From: Hallella bergensis DSM 17361
GTDB lineage: Bacteria > Bacteroidota > Bacteroidia > Bacteroidales > Bacteroidaceae
DNA: 64,000 nt
Assembly: GCF_000160535.1 (NCBI RefSeq)
Contig: NZ_GG704780.1
Location: 415,370-479,369 of the forward strand
Reading direction: 5' to 3'
Part shown: in pieces, positions 1 to 9,180 of the stretch
How positions within the stretch are numbered: position 1 is the stretch's first letter
Layout of the letters: the number at the start of each line of letters is the position of its first letter
Made by a program: the position numbers and the translations under genes
The notes under the pieces: model-generated
Told to the model about the DNA's origin: nothing
The model's database searches: none
What the model saw: only the letters and a program-made list of their open reading frames with translations

Positions 1-2
1 CT

Positions 3-116
3 CATTTTCGAAAAATCGGGCTTGAAGACCTTCCAGAAGAGAATTATGAGCTTTTTTTTGACAGCATGGAGGCTGTATTACCCACACCACAAGGCTGTAT
101 GAAAGAAATAAATTAG
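3..116 (+). CDS. 3' end of an unidentified gene (cut by the window edge)
   Basis: An open frame enters from the left edge and ends at TAG 114-116, giving 37 residues that finish in QGCMKEIN. The composition (LEDLPEENYELFFDSME) looks like genuine soluble protein rather than a chance frame. It meets the next gene tail to tail with a 4-bp overlap, which suggests both ends are real. Too little is visible to name the family. It belongs to the same AT-rich accessory patch as the next two genes. Confidence 0.45.
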   Translation, partial: HFRKIGLEDLPEENYELFFDSMEAVLPTPQGCMKEIN

Positions 117-385
117 CAGACCCTAACTATTTCTTGGTAAAACAAAACGTTAGATTCCAATAAGTGTTTGGTGTCTATAGCCCAAACTGAAAGTTCTTCA
201 TCAATATAAGGTTCAATTGAACGATTAGCATCCTTCGTTTGGATATATGATTGTATATACCGATTCCGCTTATCTTCGTCTTGAGGAACCATTATTAACT
301 CATTTATAACAAACCCTTTCTCATTGATTTTGCCTATCAAATGAGAATAATTTCTTATAACTTCCTGTGCTTCTTTATATTTCAT
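113..385 (-). CDS. Hypothetical 90-residue protein, partner candidate of the ATPase/nuclease gene
   Basis: I do not recognise a family. The protein is 90 residues, soluble, charged and helix-prone (MKYKEAQEVIRNYSHLIGKI at the start), with no signal peptide or membrane segment. It lies 81 bp downstream of the GHKL-ATPase/nuclease gene on the same strand, so the two could be co-transcribed, and the region is AT-rich like that gene. A small accessory protein beside a large ATPase-nuclease would suit a two-component defence or regulatory module, but that is inference from position only. It converges on the gene end at 116 with a 4-bp overlap. Confidence 0.6.
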   Translation of the reverse strand: MKYKEAQEVIRNYSHLIGKINEKGFVINELIMVPQDEDKRNRYIQSYIQTKDANRSIEPYIDEELSVWAIDTKHLLESNVLFYQEIVRVC

Positions 386-466
386 AATTTTAAATTTTAT
401 CCTAATACACTAATCATAACAAATGAAAAAGTTGATAGATTTATATTTTTTGTAAATATGATATTT

Positions 467-2485
467 CTATGAAAATCCTAATTTCTTAAAGAATATTTGA
501 TTGCGCATTTTTGCATCATCAATAACTTTCTTAAAACTTTTTATTTCAATATATGCATTATACTTGGAGTTATAACCAAAGTATCCTTGTCTGTCAGGAC
601 TTAGAGCAAATCCGGCCAAATCGGCAAACTCCTGAATTTTAGGCACTATATCACATACAATGTATATATATACAGGTGTTACACTCTTATCTACAATAAC
701 CTCTTCTAATCCCTCTGGCATCTCATATTTGCCTGCAAGAATTTTACCAGCATAACGCAATGCCTGGTTTATTGGATTCTCCTCATCTGGATAGTTGCTG
801 CGTTTAGGTCGCTTGAATTCAACAATAGCAATAGGAGATGTAATCGCATTATCACCATTTCGATAAAACAACCCACTTTCATAAAATATAGCAAGGTCTG
901 GCTCCTTGTGATCAGAACTAGAAATTACTTTATCTGATGCTATATATTGAGTGAAATTAAATCTCTCATCAAGTAACCATAAGTTATGCTCTTCATATTC
1001 AACCTCTCTGTCATCCTTTATCATAGGAAATATCAGATTGTGCATTTCGCTCTCTTTGTGAGATTTCCCACCATCAATCCTTTTACGTAAATCATCGAAT
1101 AATTCAATGATTCTACGCCTCTGGCAGACATAATGAGCTAAATCGTTTTTTGCTGTTTCTGTCACATTCTTTAAAATCTCATTTACTTCATCCTCTAATG
1201 ATGAATCACTATCATCTTCAGTATCTGAGTATCTGTTCTGCAACTCCTTTAATGCAATTCTAGCATTCTGTTCTTTGTCGAACTTTATTTTTTGGAAGCG
1301 CATCTCCAAATCAAAATCTGAGATTCCAATAGGAATAGATTCCATATCTACATCTTTTAATAAAGTTTTATTCCAAGGCGCTGTAGTATATACGTAATGC
1401 TCAACTTTTTGTTTCTTGTCATTATATCGTTTTTCTATATCATCAGAAAAATACTTTTTAATGATTAATGAAGTTGTTTTCATTATTTGCCTCTCAGATA
1501 AATCTGAGTATATATCATCATCCTTACCAAAATTGAAGCCATCTCTTTCTGTTGTTACATTGTCATCGAGATATTTACCTTGAACATACGCTTTTATCAT
1601 ATAGTTCTTCTGAGTACCATTTTCTGTTATCTCAAACATCGTTTCTTTAAACTCAGGCACATAGTTGTGCAATGCAGACTCTGTAACTTCTCTAAAATTT
1701 GCAGTTAGACAAATTTTATTTGTTATTGCAGAATAGTATATTTTATAAATTTTGACTACAAAATCCCATTCATTCTCACGACCTTTTATCGTAAAATCTT
1801 CGTCTTTACCTATCTGCTGAATATCGGAATTTTCTCCGATATAATCGTTCAATACTATTGAATTGGACTCGTCTTCTTCTTTGATTGTAATTTTTGGAGT
1901 ATACTTTCCTCCCGTAACAAAGAATACTAGCAAACGTTCCACAAGCTTTCTGGCAATAACTTCAAGTCCTTTATCCAAATCAAAAGACTTGATAGAAGAA
2001 AGATGCAGAACTGTACCTGTATGCAGGTCGGGGTTGGATTCAATATCTATTATTTGTTCATTTTCTATTATTTCATCTGCATGACCAAATGTAAAACTAC
2101 GTTGTTTGTATTTATCGTTTTCGCAAAAAACACTTTCAATAGAAACATTATTAAAGTATTTTAGATACATAAATCGTCCAAAACCTTTACCTCCTTTTGA
2201 CATCTTAAATCCACTTCGATAGGTGTCAAAAGAGTCTTTGTTTTCCTCAGTAAAACCTATACCATTGTCAGCTATATCTATTGATACAATATCAGACAGA
2301 GTATGAGCGTTGTCTAAATTTAAAGATCGTTGGCCAGTTCGTTTTACTATAATATCAATAACACCATCGGTTCTTTCTGGACCAATTGCGTCAATTGAAT
2401 TACACACAGCTTCAATGACTGGTGTTAAACTTGTCGTTTTAGACTTAATATCCTTGACGATTCTATCAATATTAATCTTACTCAT
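467..2485 (-). CDS. GHKL-type ATPase fused to a PD-(D/E)XK nuclease-like domain (candidate defence protein)
   Basis: A 672-residue soluble protein. The N-terminus is a GHKL (Hsp90/MutL/histidine-kinase) ATP-binding fold: the N box is EAVCNSIDA (E25, N29), the next motif DNGIGF (D73, G75, G77) and the lid GGKGFGR (98-104). The middle (about 200-450) is unassigned and includes an acidic stretch near 421-433. The C-terminus looks like a PD-(D/E)XK nuclease: HKESEMHNLIFP at 476-487, PD at 529-530, VEFKR with E556 and K558, then QALRY (Q574, Y578). Such fusions are often anti-phage or DNA-processing enzymes; function here is inferred. The start at 2485 follows a -7 box TATCTTTG. The gene is AT-rich, sits beside an integrase remnant and precedes a small unknown gene. 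Confidence 0.8.
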   Translation of the reverse strand: MSKINIDRIVKDIKSKTTSLTPVIEAVCNSIDAIGPERTDGVIDIIVKRTGQRSLNLDNAHTLSDIVSIDIADNGIGFTEENKDSFDTYRSGFKMSKGGKGFGRFMYLKYFNNVSIESVFCENDKYKQRSFTFGHADEIIENEQIIDIESNPDLHTGTVLHLSSIKSFDLDKGLEVIARKLVERLLVFFVTGGKYTPKITIKEEDESNSIVLNDYIGENSDIQQIGKDEDFTIKGRENEWDFVVKIYKIYYSAITNKICLTANFREVTESALHNYVPEFKETMFEITENGTQKNYMIKAYVQGKYLDDNVTTERDGFNFGKDDDIYSDLSERQIMKTTSLIIKKYFSDDIEKRYNDKKQKVEHYVYTTAPWNKTLLKDVDMESIPIGISDFDLEMRFQKIKFDKEQNARIALKELQNRYSDTEDDSDSSLEDEVNEILKNVTETAKNDLAHYVCQRRRIIELFDDLRKRIDGGKSHKESEMHNLIFPMIKDDREVEYEEHNLWLLDERFNFTQYIASDKVISSSDHKEPDLAIFYESGLFYRNGDNAITSPIAIVEFKRPKRSNYPDEENPINQALRYAGKILAGKYEMPEGLEEVIVDKSVTPVYIYIVCDIVPKIQEFADLAGFALSPDRQGYFGYNSKYNAYIEIKSFKKVIDDAKMRNQIFFKKLGFS

Positions 2486-2517
2486 CTCAAATTGATATTA
2501 CATACCCTAATTTAGTA

Positions 2518-2525
2518 CAAAGATA
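2518..2525 (-). promoter_or_regulatory. -7 promoter box for the ATPase/nuclease gene
   Basis: On the reverse strand the bases read TATCTTTG, a perfect Bacteroidota TAnnTTTG element, leaving a leader of about 30 nt before the ATG at 2485. The -33 element is poorly defined. Confidence 0.55.
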
Positions 2526-2565
2526 AGGCAATAATCTCATTTCGGATGAATTATATAGGACTTTT

Positions 2566-2982
2566 TTAATTTGTTGGTAATAAATCCAATTTAATTGTTT
2601 CTGTAGCTTTCTCTTTCTTTTCATCAACCACCTTTGCATACACTTGGGTAGTTCTCACATTGGTATGCCCTAACATTTTGCTAACTGTATAAATATCAGT
2701 ACCTCCAGCCAGTTGCAGGGTCGCATAGGAATGACGAAAGCAATGAAATGTTATGTGTTTGGATATTCCGGCTGCTTCAACCCATTTCTTGACAGGACGA
2801 TTTATCCATGAAGGGTCTGGCAGTCCGGCAAACACAGGAAGCTCTCCCTCCTGCTGCTCACCACAAAGATTGAATGCTTGTTCCGAAATTGGCATATATT
2901 CAACACCTTTTGTCTTATGTTGAGTAAAGTTCAAGCGATAACCTCCATTGAAATTCTCCACTTCCGACCATCTCAATTTTAG
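2566..2982 (-). pseudogene. C-terminal remnant of a tyrosine recombinase (integrase)
   Basis: About 138 residues of the catalytic domain remain. Visible are the beta-hairpin lysine region (HKTKGVEYMPIS), box II HCFRHSYAT with His and Arg, and LGHTNVRTTQVYAKV with the conserved His and the nucleophilic Tyr. Homology begins at KLRWSEVE, which normally follows directly after the first catalytic arginine. That arginine, the core-binding domain and the N-terminus are therefore missing, and there is no good ATG (the first usable start would be TTG). The break coincides with the direct repeats at 2986-3044. It probably marks one edge of a former mobile element that also brought in the ATPase/nuclease gene. 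Confidence 0.8.
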
Positions 2983-2985
2983 GCC

Positions 2986-3044
2986 TATATGACAAAAATG
3001 TGCTTATTTTAGAGTCGTTCTCTCTTATGTGACAAAAATGTGCT
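2986..3044. repeat. Two direct repeats, probably the remnant of an IS end
   Basis: TATATGACAAAAATGTGCT (2986-3004) recurs as TATGTGACAAAAATGTGCT (3026-3044), 40 bp apart, exactly where the integrase gene is broken off. Repeated subterminal motifs like this are typical of IS21-family ends; the family assignment is inference and no transposase gene is present. The remaining sequence up to 3254 has only a hairpin (3053-3084) and no gene. Confidence 0.5.
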
Positions 3045-3052
3045 CGAAAACT

Positions 3053-3084
3053 CCCATTCCCCTTTTATTTCTTAGGGGAATGGG
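3053..3084. terminator. Perfect 10-bp hairpin
   Basis: CCCATTCCCC (3053-3062) pairs perfectly with GGGGAATGGG (3075-3084) around a 12-nt loop. No strong U-tract follows on either strand, so it may be a structural remnant of the mobile element rather than a working terminator. Confidence 0.4.
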
Positions 3085-3254
3085 CCTTTATAAAGTCTTG
3101 AATGAAGATTTTTCTTCTTTCCATACTAATCCCCTTGTGTATGTTCAATTTTGTCTTTAAATTAAGTCGCACTTTATCTCCCATTAAGTCGCGGTACAAA
3201 TATAAGCACAAAAACGATTAAAAACGATAAGATTTAATTATTATTAAGAAATAA

Positions 3255-3287
3255 AAATCCCAGCAACTTATTATGTTACTGGGATTT
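3255..3287 (-). terminator. Terminator of dnaK
   Basis: AAATCCCAGCAAC and GTTACTGGGATTT form a stem with one mismatch, 32 bp past the dnaK stop on the reverse strand, followed by a T-rich run (TTATTTCTTAA). Confidence 0.6.
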
Positions 3288-3318
3288 ACCTATTTTTAAT
3301 TAGCGTTTATTAGCACTT

Positions 3319-5259
3319 TTATTTCACTTCCTCAAAGTCGGCATCCTGGATGTCGTCCTTGTTGGTCTGGTCTTGCCCACCCTGGGCGCCGGCACCACCT
3401 TGGAAGCCTTGGTATGCACTGTCCTGTGCGCCGGGCTGAGGTCCGGCCTGTCCACCTTGATACATCTGGGCACTGGCGGCCTGAACAGCTTGATTCAAGG
3501 CTGCAGTTGCGGTGTCTATAGCAGCCACATCACCTGACTTATGAGCATCCTTGAGTTGCTGGAGAGCAGACTCGATGGCAGGTTTCTGGTCAGCCGGAAT
3601 CTTGTCGGCATTGTCCTTCATGAAGTTCTCCGTCGTGAAAATCAGAGAGTCGGCCTGATTCATCTTGTCCACCTTCTCGCGTTCTTTCTTGTCAGCTTCC
3701 TCGTTGGCCTTGGCCTCATTGCGCATACGATCGATTTCCTCCTCGCTCAATCCGGACGAAGCCTCAATACGAATCTGCTGTTCCTTGCCTGTAGCCTTGT
3801 CCTTGGCACTCACATTCAGAATACCGTTGGCGTCAATATCGAACGTCACCTCAATCTGTGGCACACCACGACGGGCAGGAGCAATTCCTTCAAGGTTGAA
3901 CTGGCCAATGCTCTTATTCTGGGCAGCCATTGGGCGCTCGCCCTGCAGCACATGAATGGTCACAGCCGTCTGGTTGTCCACTGCGGTGGAGAATGTTTCA
4001 CTCTTCTTGCAAGGAATGGTTGAGTTGGCATCAATCAGTTTGGTCATCACACCACCCATGGTCTCGATACCAAGCGTCAATGGCGTTACGTCCAAGAGTA
4101 CGATGTTGCCTGCGCCGCTCTCCTTGTTCAGAATGGCACCCTGAATAGAAGCACCTACGGCCACCACCTCATCGGGATTCACACCCTTTGAAGGCTCCTT
4201 GCCAAAATAATTTTTCACCAGTGTCTGCACGGCAGGAATACGGCTTGAACCACCCACGAGAATCACCTCGTTGATTTCTGATGGCTGCAACCCGGCATCG
4301 CGCATGGCATTTTGGCAGGGCACGAGACACTTTTGAATCAGATCATGTGCCAGCTGCTCGAACTGCGCACGGGTCAAAGTCGTTACCAGGTGCTTGGGCA
4401 CACCACCCTCAGCAGAAATGTAAGGCAGGTTGATTTCGGTCGTTGTGGTAGACGACAGTTCTATCTTTGCCTTCTCGGCAGCTTCCTTCAGACGCTGCAT
4501 GGCCATCGGGTCCTTGCGCAAGTCGATACCCTCGTTACTCTGGAAGTCGTTGGCCAACCAGTCGATAATCACCTGGTCGAAGTCGTCGCCACCCAGGTGG
4601 GTGTCACCATTGGTTGCCAGCACCTCGAACACACCACCACCAAACTCAAGAATGGAGATATCGAACGTACCACCACCAAGGTCGAACACGGCAATCTTCA
4701 TGTCCTTGTGAGCTTTATCCACACCGTAAGCCAAAGCTGCAGCAGTAGGCTCGTTCACAATGCGTTGCACGTTGAGGCCTGCAATCTGGCCAGCCTCCTT
4801 GGTAGCCTGACGCTGAGAGTCTGAGAAATAAGCAGGCACAGTGATCACTGCGTCGGTCACTTCCTGACCAAGGTAGTCCTCGGCGGTCTTCTTCATCTTC
4901 TGCAACACCATGGCCGAGATTTCCTGCGGCGTGTAAGGATGAGCAGCTCCCTCGATCTGTACTTTGGGGTAACCATTGTCGTTGATCACCGTATAAGGTA
5001 CGCGCTCGGCCTCCTTGCGACTCTGCTCATAGGTTTCGCCCATGAAGCGTTTAATAGAATAGACGGTGTTCTTCGGGTTGGTCACAGCCTGTCGCTTGGC
5101 CGGATCGCCTACTTTGCGCTCACCATCTTTCACAAATCCAATCACGGAAGGCGTTGTGCGCTTACCCTCTGCGTTGGTAATCACTACCGGTTCGTTGCCT
5201 TCAAAAACGGCAACACAACTGTTTGTAGTTCCTAAATCGATTCCAATAATTTTTCCCAT
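3319..5259 (-). CDS. dnaK: Chaperone DnaK (Hsp70)
   Basis: A cytoplasmic Hsp70 chaperone that folds and refolds proteins by ATP-driven cycles with DnaJ and GrpE. At 646 residues it is full length. The nucleotide-binding domain starts with [16 protein letters not shown] and contains the signatures [15 protein letters not shown] and [14 protein letters not shown]. The interdomain linker [12 protein letters not shown] precedes the substrate-binding domain, and after the helical lid comes a Gly/Gln-rich tail ending DADFEEVK. The gene stands alone: dnaJ and grpE are not adjacent. I found no TAnnTTTG box upstream, so a heat-shock-type promoter is possible but not seen. A 22-bp repeat array lies 145-254 bp upstream of the start. 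Confidence 0.98.
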   Translation of the reverse strand: MGKIIGIDLGTTNSCVAVFEGNEPVVITNAEGKRTTPSVIGFVKDGERKVGDPAKRQAVTNPKNTVYSIKRFMGETYEQSRKEAERVPYTVINDNGYPKVQIEGAAHPYTPQEISAMVLQKMKKTAEDYLGQEVTDAVITVPAYFSDSQRQATKEAGQIAGLNVQRIVNEPTAAALAYGVDKAHKDMKIAVFDLGGGTFDISILEFGGGVFEVLATNGDTHLGGDDFDQVIIDWLANDFQSNEGIDLRKDPMAMQRLKEAAEKAKIELSSTTTTEINLPYISAEGGVPKHLVTTLTRAQFEQLAHDLIQKCLVPCQNAMRDAGLQPSEINEVILVGGSSRIPAVQTLVKNYFGKEPSKGVNPDEVVAVGASIQGAILNKESGAGNIVLLDVTPLTLGIETMGGVMTKLIDANSTIPCKKSETFSTAVDNQTAVTIHVLQGERPMAAQNKSIGQFNLEGIAPARRGVPQIEVTFDIDANGILNVSAKDKATGKEQQIRIEASSGLSEEEIDRMRNEAKANEEADKKEREKVDKMNQADSLIFTTENFMKDNADKIPADQKPAIESALQQLKDAHKSGDVAAIDTATAALNQAVQAASAQMYQGGQAGPQPGAQDSAYQGFQGGAGAQGGQDQTNKDDIQDADFEEVK

Positions 5260-5403
5260 AATAGTATATTTATATTTTAATTATTTCTTGTTCATGACAA
5301 TCGGACGAGTTGTTCAAATTCCACATGCTGTCCGGTGGTCTGCTATCCAAATAACAAACGGTGTGCCGAGTAAGGTGGTGTGACAAAAAGGTGACAAGTT
5401 GGC

Positions 5404-5513
5404 AGAAAGAAATAAGCGTCTGACGGCCGACAGACACATGTCCGACGGCCGGCAGACACATGTTTAACGGCCGCGATACGCGCGTCTGACGACCGCAATG
5501 CGCAGTCGCAAGG
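5404..5513. repeat. 22-bp tandem repeat array (type 1), upstream of dnaK
   Basis: Five consecutive 22-bp units. The four clearest, in a different phase, start at 5418, 5440, 5462 and 5484 with consensus GTnTGACGGCCGnCAGACAC. The last part (ACCGCAATGCGC) resembles the second repeat type found at 21.1, 30.4 and 56.4 kb. The array fills part of the 427-bp gap between cmk and dnaK. The rest (5260-5403 and 5514-5625) shows no convincing gene; a short open frame there has no ribosome site or family. Confidence 0.75.
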
Positions 5514-5625
5514 ACTTGGGGCAGACCGGCTATATCATTGACAAAGAGGAAGAAGCGGCTGCGAAGTCAGTCGATAGAAGCGGCGAAGCATGCCGACCTC
5601 CGCGACCAGCGAGCAAGGGCTACAG

Positions 5626-5665
5626 AAAAAGGCATGACTGTCGTGCAAAAACGACCGTCATGCCT
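5626..5665 (-). terminator. Terminator of the porQ-cmk transcript
   Basis: On the reverse strand AGGCATGAC and GTCATGCCT pair, with inner TCGT/ACGA pairs across a 2x2 internal loop, and TTTTT follows. It lies 22 bp past the cmk stop. Confidence 0.75.
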
Positions 5666-5686
5666 ATGGGAAATGAGAATTGTTGA

Positions 5687-6379
5687 TCAGTCTTGTGCGG
5701 CACGCTGATAGTGTTCCATGAGCCAAGCGTTTTGTTGCTCAATGGTCAGCGAACTGTTGTCAAGTTCTATGGCATCGTCAGCTTTTCGAAGTGGAGAAAC
5801 TTCGCGGTGCGTGTCGATATAGTCGCGTTGCTGAACGTTTTTCAGAATTTCGGCATAGTCGGCCGGTTGGCCCTTGCCCCGCATTTCATCGTAACGTCGG
5901 CGCGCGCGCACCTCGGCGGAGGCGGTGACAAATATCTTAAGTTCGGCATCGGGGAAGACGGTTGTGCCAATGTCACGCCCGTCCATCACCACACCCTTGT
6001 CTCTGCCCATCTGCTGTTGCTGTGCCACCATCGCCGTTCGCACAAAAGGCAGGGCAGCAATGGCGCTCACGTGGTTGCTCACCTCCATGCCGCGGATTTC
6101 GGTTTCAACAAGTTCGCCGTTCAGATAGGTATCCGGACGACCGGTTTCCTCGTTCAATCTAAACGAGATGTGCAGGTCTTTCATATGATTTTCGAGTTCA
6201 TTTGCCTTCACGCTACCGTCGCTATTGAACAATCGATTGCGGATGGCGAAGAGCGTAACCGACCTGTACATGGCTCCCGTGTCGATGTAAACATATCCTA
6301 TTCGTTCTGCCAAATCTTTGGCCATGGTACTTTTCCCACAGGAGGAGAAACCATCGATGGCTATTGTTATCTTTTTCAT
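5687..6379 (-). CDS. cmk: (d)CMP kinase (cytidylate kinase)
   Basis: Phosphorylates CMP and dCMP to the diphosphates with ATP in pyrimidine salvage and nucleotide supply. The 230-residue protein has a P-loop GFSSCGKST (10-18), the CMP-binding segment [11 protein letters not shown], and [21 protein letters not shown] followed by the Arg-rich lid ([13 protein letters not shown]). Length is normal. It lies 21 bp after porQ on the same strand, and the two share the terminator at 5626-5665. A porQ-cmk pairing is also known from Porphyromonas. Confidence 0.96.
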   Translation of the reverse strand: MKKITIAIDGFSSCGKSTMAKDLAERIGYVYIDTGAMYRSVTLFAIRNRLFNSDGSVKANELENHMKDLHISFRLNEETGRPDTYLNGELVETEIRGMEVSNHVSAIAALPFVRTAMVAQQQQMGRDKGVVMDGRDIGTTVFPDAELKIFVTASAEVRARRRYDEMRGKGQPADYAEILKNVQQRDYIDTHREVSPLRKADDAIELDNSSLTIEQQNAWLMEHYQRAAQD

Positions 6380-6400
6380 GATCGTGTCTTTTATTTTATT

Positions 6401-7351
6401 TTAGAGATTGTAAGCCAGGCTCAACACCACGCTTGAGCTTGACACATGGTATTTTGCGTAAGCCAAATTAATTTTGAACCGCTCCAAGTTGACGCCCGTT
6501 CCCAAAGAGAGGCCTGCCCTGTGGCTGTTGTTCTTGCCATCGGCAGATTGAATTTTCATTTCGTTTGCCCGTCGGAAGTTGTATCCTCCGCCAATCCAGA
6601 AGTTTTCTGTCAGCATGAAGTCTGTGCCCAACACAATATGGTCGGAGAAGGCATAGTCCAAATGGTTGAGGTCTACCAACGTGAGCGACAACCTGAGTGG
6701 GAAACTTGTAAACCTTTTGCTGACGCCCATTTGAACATCAATGGGCATCTTCTCGTAGTTATCGTCGTAGGCCTTGAGCTGTCCGCCAAGGTTTTTTAGC
6801 ACAAACGAGAGTGACCATTCCTTGTCAGGATGATAATAGTTGACGCCCAAATCCACACCAAAACCTATGGAGTTGTAGCCGCCCAGATAGGACGTGATGA
6901 ACTTGGCCGAGATGCCTCCGGCGATGCGATCGGTGAGCATATACGAGAAATAGCCTGCCACGGAAATATCGCGCGCTGAGAAATCGCCTGTCTGAATGTT
7001 ATTCTCGTCAACCTCTTTGATCTTTCCATAGTCGATGAATTGTCCCGAGACAGCCCACGATGCCCGCTCCTTCACCACACGGTTGAAGGCTGCACTGGCC
7101 GTGTTGGCTCCGGACATATAGTTCATATAGTTCAGGTTGATGGTTTTGTCGGTCACCGTGGAAAGCAGTGCAGGATTGTGGAAAATGAGCGCCTCGTCGT
7201 CTTCTACGAGTGTGATGTTGTCGCCTCCCAAAGCTGCGGCATGAGCACTCACAGGCAACCTCAGGAAGTTGTATTCCGTCTGGCTTTCAGTCTGTGCCCT
7301 GGCGGCAATGGCATAAAGCGTGAAGAGAAAAGCAAAAAGGGCTTTTTTCAT
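6401..7351 (-). CDS. porQ: Type IX secretion system outer membrane protein PorQ
   Basis: A beta-barrel outer membrane component of the type IX secretion system, linked in Porphyromonas to the cell-surface attachment stage. The 316-residue protein has a signal peptide (MKKALFAFLFTLYAIAARAQ) and then LRLPVSAHAAALGGDNIT, typical of the PorV/PorQ family. DEALIFHNPALLS matches the conserved NPA motif of that family. The C-terminus ends in alternating strands (VSSSSVVLSLAYNL). It is the first gene of the porQ-cmk unit and diverges from tonB. With the plug protein at 44528 it shows that the organism has a T9SS. Confidence 0.9.
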   Translation of the reverse strand: MKKALFAFLFTLYAIAARAQTESQTEYNFLRLPVSAHAAALGGDNITLVEDDEALIFHNPALLSTVTDKTINLNYMNYMSGANTASAAFNRVVKERASWAVSGQFIDYGKIKEVDENNIQTGDFSARDISVAGYFSYMLTDRIAGGISAKFITSYLGGYNSIGFGVDLGVNYYHPDKEWSLSFVLKNLGGQLKAYDDNYEKMPIDVQMGVSKRFTSFPLRLSLTLVDLNHLDYAFSDHIVLGTDFMLTENFWIGGGYNFRRANEMKIQSADGKNNSHRAGLSLGTGVNLERFKINLAYAKYHVSSSSVVLSLAYNL

Positions 7352-7372
7352 TTATTTAATCTAATTATTCGA

Positions 7373-7410
7373 CAAAGATACTCCTTTTTACAAGATTAGC
7401 TGTACATTTG
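7373..7410. promoter_or_regulatory. Divergent promoters for porQ and the tonB operon
   Basis: The reverse strand carries TATCTTTG at 7380-7373 (leader to porQ about 18 nt), and the forward strand carries TACATTTG at 7403-7410 (leader to tonB about 45 nt). The two promoters overlap in one 107-bp gap, so occupancy of one could affect the other. Confidence 0.6.
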
Positions 7411-7458
7411 CAAAAGAGATTCGTTAAATAAACGGTAACGCTGGAAGAATATTGCAAC

Positions 7459-8163
7459 ATGGAAAACAAGAAGGCAGAAAAGGCTGATCTGGAGAAGCAG
7501 TGGATGGAGAGATTCCTGCTTGGACTGGTCTTTGCCTTGGCCTTGTTGTTTGCCGGGTTGGAATACACCACGCGACCTGCCGCTGAGGATGATACCGACC
7601 GACAGCTCGATGACTTGACAGAAGAGATGGAGCTCATGCCGGCCATGGATATGCGAGACATGATTTCGGCGACCCCCACCCCAGCCTCTAAGGCGCTGAC
7701 CGAGAAGGTGAGAGAGGTGGAAACGCCGGTCGAACATCAGGACAAGATTTCTCCCATAACCAGTAAGTTAGTGGTAGACATGGGTGGAGATGTTGTTGTT
7801 GATGCCCACGAGACGGCAGCCTTGCCGCAGACCACGGTGGAAAACGGGGACGAGGTGATGCGCGTGGTGGAACAGTTGCCGGAATTTCCGGGTGGCATGG
7901 TGGAGTTTATGAAATGGCTGACGCGCAACCTGCGTTATCCCGACATCGCACAAAAGCAGCGCATCGAGGGAAAAGTGGTGGTGACTTTCATTGTGAACAA
8001 GGATGGCACAATAGCCAATCCGAAAGTGCAGAAACCGGTCAACAGGTATTTAGACGGAGAGGCACTGCGCGTTGTCAGAATGATGCCCAAATGGAAACCC
8101 GGGATGATCGACAAAAAACCATGCAGGACCATGTTTGCCATCCCCATCAACTTCAAACTGTAA
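7459..8163 (+). CDS. TonB-family energy transducer
   Basis: Links the proton-motive force of the inner membrane to TonB-dependent outer membrane receptors. The 234-residue protein has a short cytoplasmic N-terminus, one membrane anchor (FLLGLVFALALLFAGLEYTT, about 21-40), a long periplasmic linker and a C-terminal TonB domain with VEQLPEFPGGMVEFMKWL, then RYPDIAQKQRIEGKVVVTF and a YLDGEALRVVRMMPKWKPG motif. The PEFPGG-YP pattern is typical of Bacteroidota TonB proteins. It begins the operon with the polyprenyl synthase and tatD-like genes. No exbB/exbD are adjacent. Confidence 0.93.
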   Translation: MENKKAEKADLEKQWMERFLLGLVFALALLFAGLEYTTRPAAEDDTDRQLDDLTEEMELMPAMDMRDMISATPTPASKALTEKVREVETPVEHQDKISPITSKLVVDMGGDVVVDAHETAALPQTTVENGDEVMRVVEQLPEFPGGMVEFMKWLTRNLRYPDIAQKQRIEGKVVVTFIVNKDGTIANPKVQKPVNRYLDGEALRVVRMMPKWKPGMIDKKPCRTMFAIPINFKL

Positions 8164-8201
8164 TGAACTATTTTTAGAAACATAAATTAAGACGAAAAAA
8201 T

Positions 8202-9179
8202 ATGATGTACACTGCCGATGAAATTTTGCAGAAAATCAATAGTTTTATAGAACAACTGCCATACGACAGAACTCCCGCAGCCCTCTATGAACCAGTGAAG
8301 TATGTACTCTCCATGGGAGGCAAGCGCATCCGCCCCACCCTGATGCTCCTGGGGTATAACCTCTACAAGGACGACCCCGAAAGTATTCTGATGCAGGCTG
8401 TTGGTCTGGAGACCTATCATAACTATACGCTCCTGCACGATGACTTGATGGACAATGCCGACCTGCGGCGTGGACACGAGACTGTACACAAAAAGTGGAA
8501 TGCCAACCAAGCTGTGTTGTCGGGAGATTCTATGCTCGTGCTGGCCTATCAGCGCATGATGGACTGTCCTGTTGACAAATTAGAGAAAGTGCTCGGGCTA
8601 TTTACGGAGACAGCCTTGGAAATTGGGGAAGGTCAGCAGTATGACATAGACTTTGAGATGCGCAACGATGTGAGTGAGGATGAGTACATCGAGATGATTC
8701 GCCTGAAAACCAGCGTATTGCTTGCTTGTGCCCTGAAAATAGGCGCAATATTGGCAGGGGCTTCCCCAAGCGATGCTGACAAGCTGTACAAGTTTGGCGA
8801 AAAGATGGGTTTGGCTTTTCAGCTTCAAGACGATTATTTGGATGTGTATGGCGATGAGAAGGTGTTTGGCAAAGCCATCGGTGGCGACATCACCTCCAAC
8901 AAGAAAACCTACATGCTCATCAATGCGTTCAACCGTGCCAATGAAGAGCAGAAAGCGGAACTCCGCAAATGGGTGACGGCAGAAACTTTTGACCGCGATG
9001 AAAAGGTGAAAGCCATGACCCGACTCTATGACGAAATAGGAATTGACAAACTGGCACACCAAAAAATACTTCACTATTTTGAGGAGAGCAAGCAATATCT
9101 GGACGAAGTTGATGTGCCCGAAGAGCGAAAGCGGGAGCTGAGGGCATACGCAGAAGCGATGATTGACAGAAAATCTTAA
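8202..9179 (+). CDS. Trans-type polyprenyl diphosphate synthase
   Basis: Condenses isopentenyl diphosphate with an allylic diphosphate to make the prenyl chain for quinones or other isoprenoids. The 325-residue protein has the IPP-binding GGKRIRPTL (39-47), the first Asp-rich motif HDDLMDNADLRRG (D80, D81, D84) and the second motif FQLQDDYLDVYGD. Chain length cannot be settled from the sequence; FPP/GGPP or a longer product is possible. A gene for menaquinone prenylation (menA) lies at 57281. It starts 38 bp after tonB; a second ATG follows the first directly, so the start could move by one codon. Confidence 0.93.
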   Translation: MMYTADEILQKINSFIEQLPYDRTPAALYEPVKYVLSMGGKRIRPTLMLLGYNLYKDDPESILMQAVGLETYHNYTLLHDDLMDNADLRRGHETVHKKWNANQAVLSGDSMLVLAYQRMMDCPVDKLEKVLGLFTETALEIGEGQQYDIDFEMRNDVSEDEYIEMIRLKTSVLLACALKIGAILAGASPSDADKLYKFGEKMGLAFQLQDDYLDVYGDEKVFGKAIGGDITSNKKTYMLINAFNRANEEQKAELRKWVTAETFDRDEKVKAMTRLYDEIGIDKLAHQKILHYFEESKQYLDEVDVPEERKRELRAYAEAMIDRKS

Positions 9180-9180
9180 G

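Noticed and set aside
5418..5505. A possible CRISPR array upstream of dnaK
   Set aside because: The 22-bp units follow one another without spacers and vary throughout; no cas genes are present.
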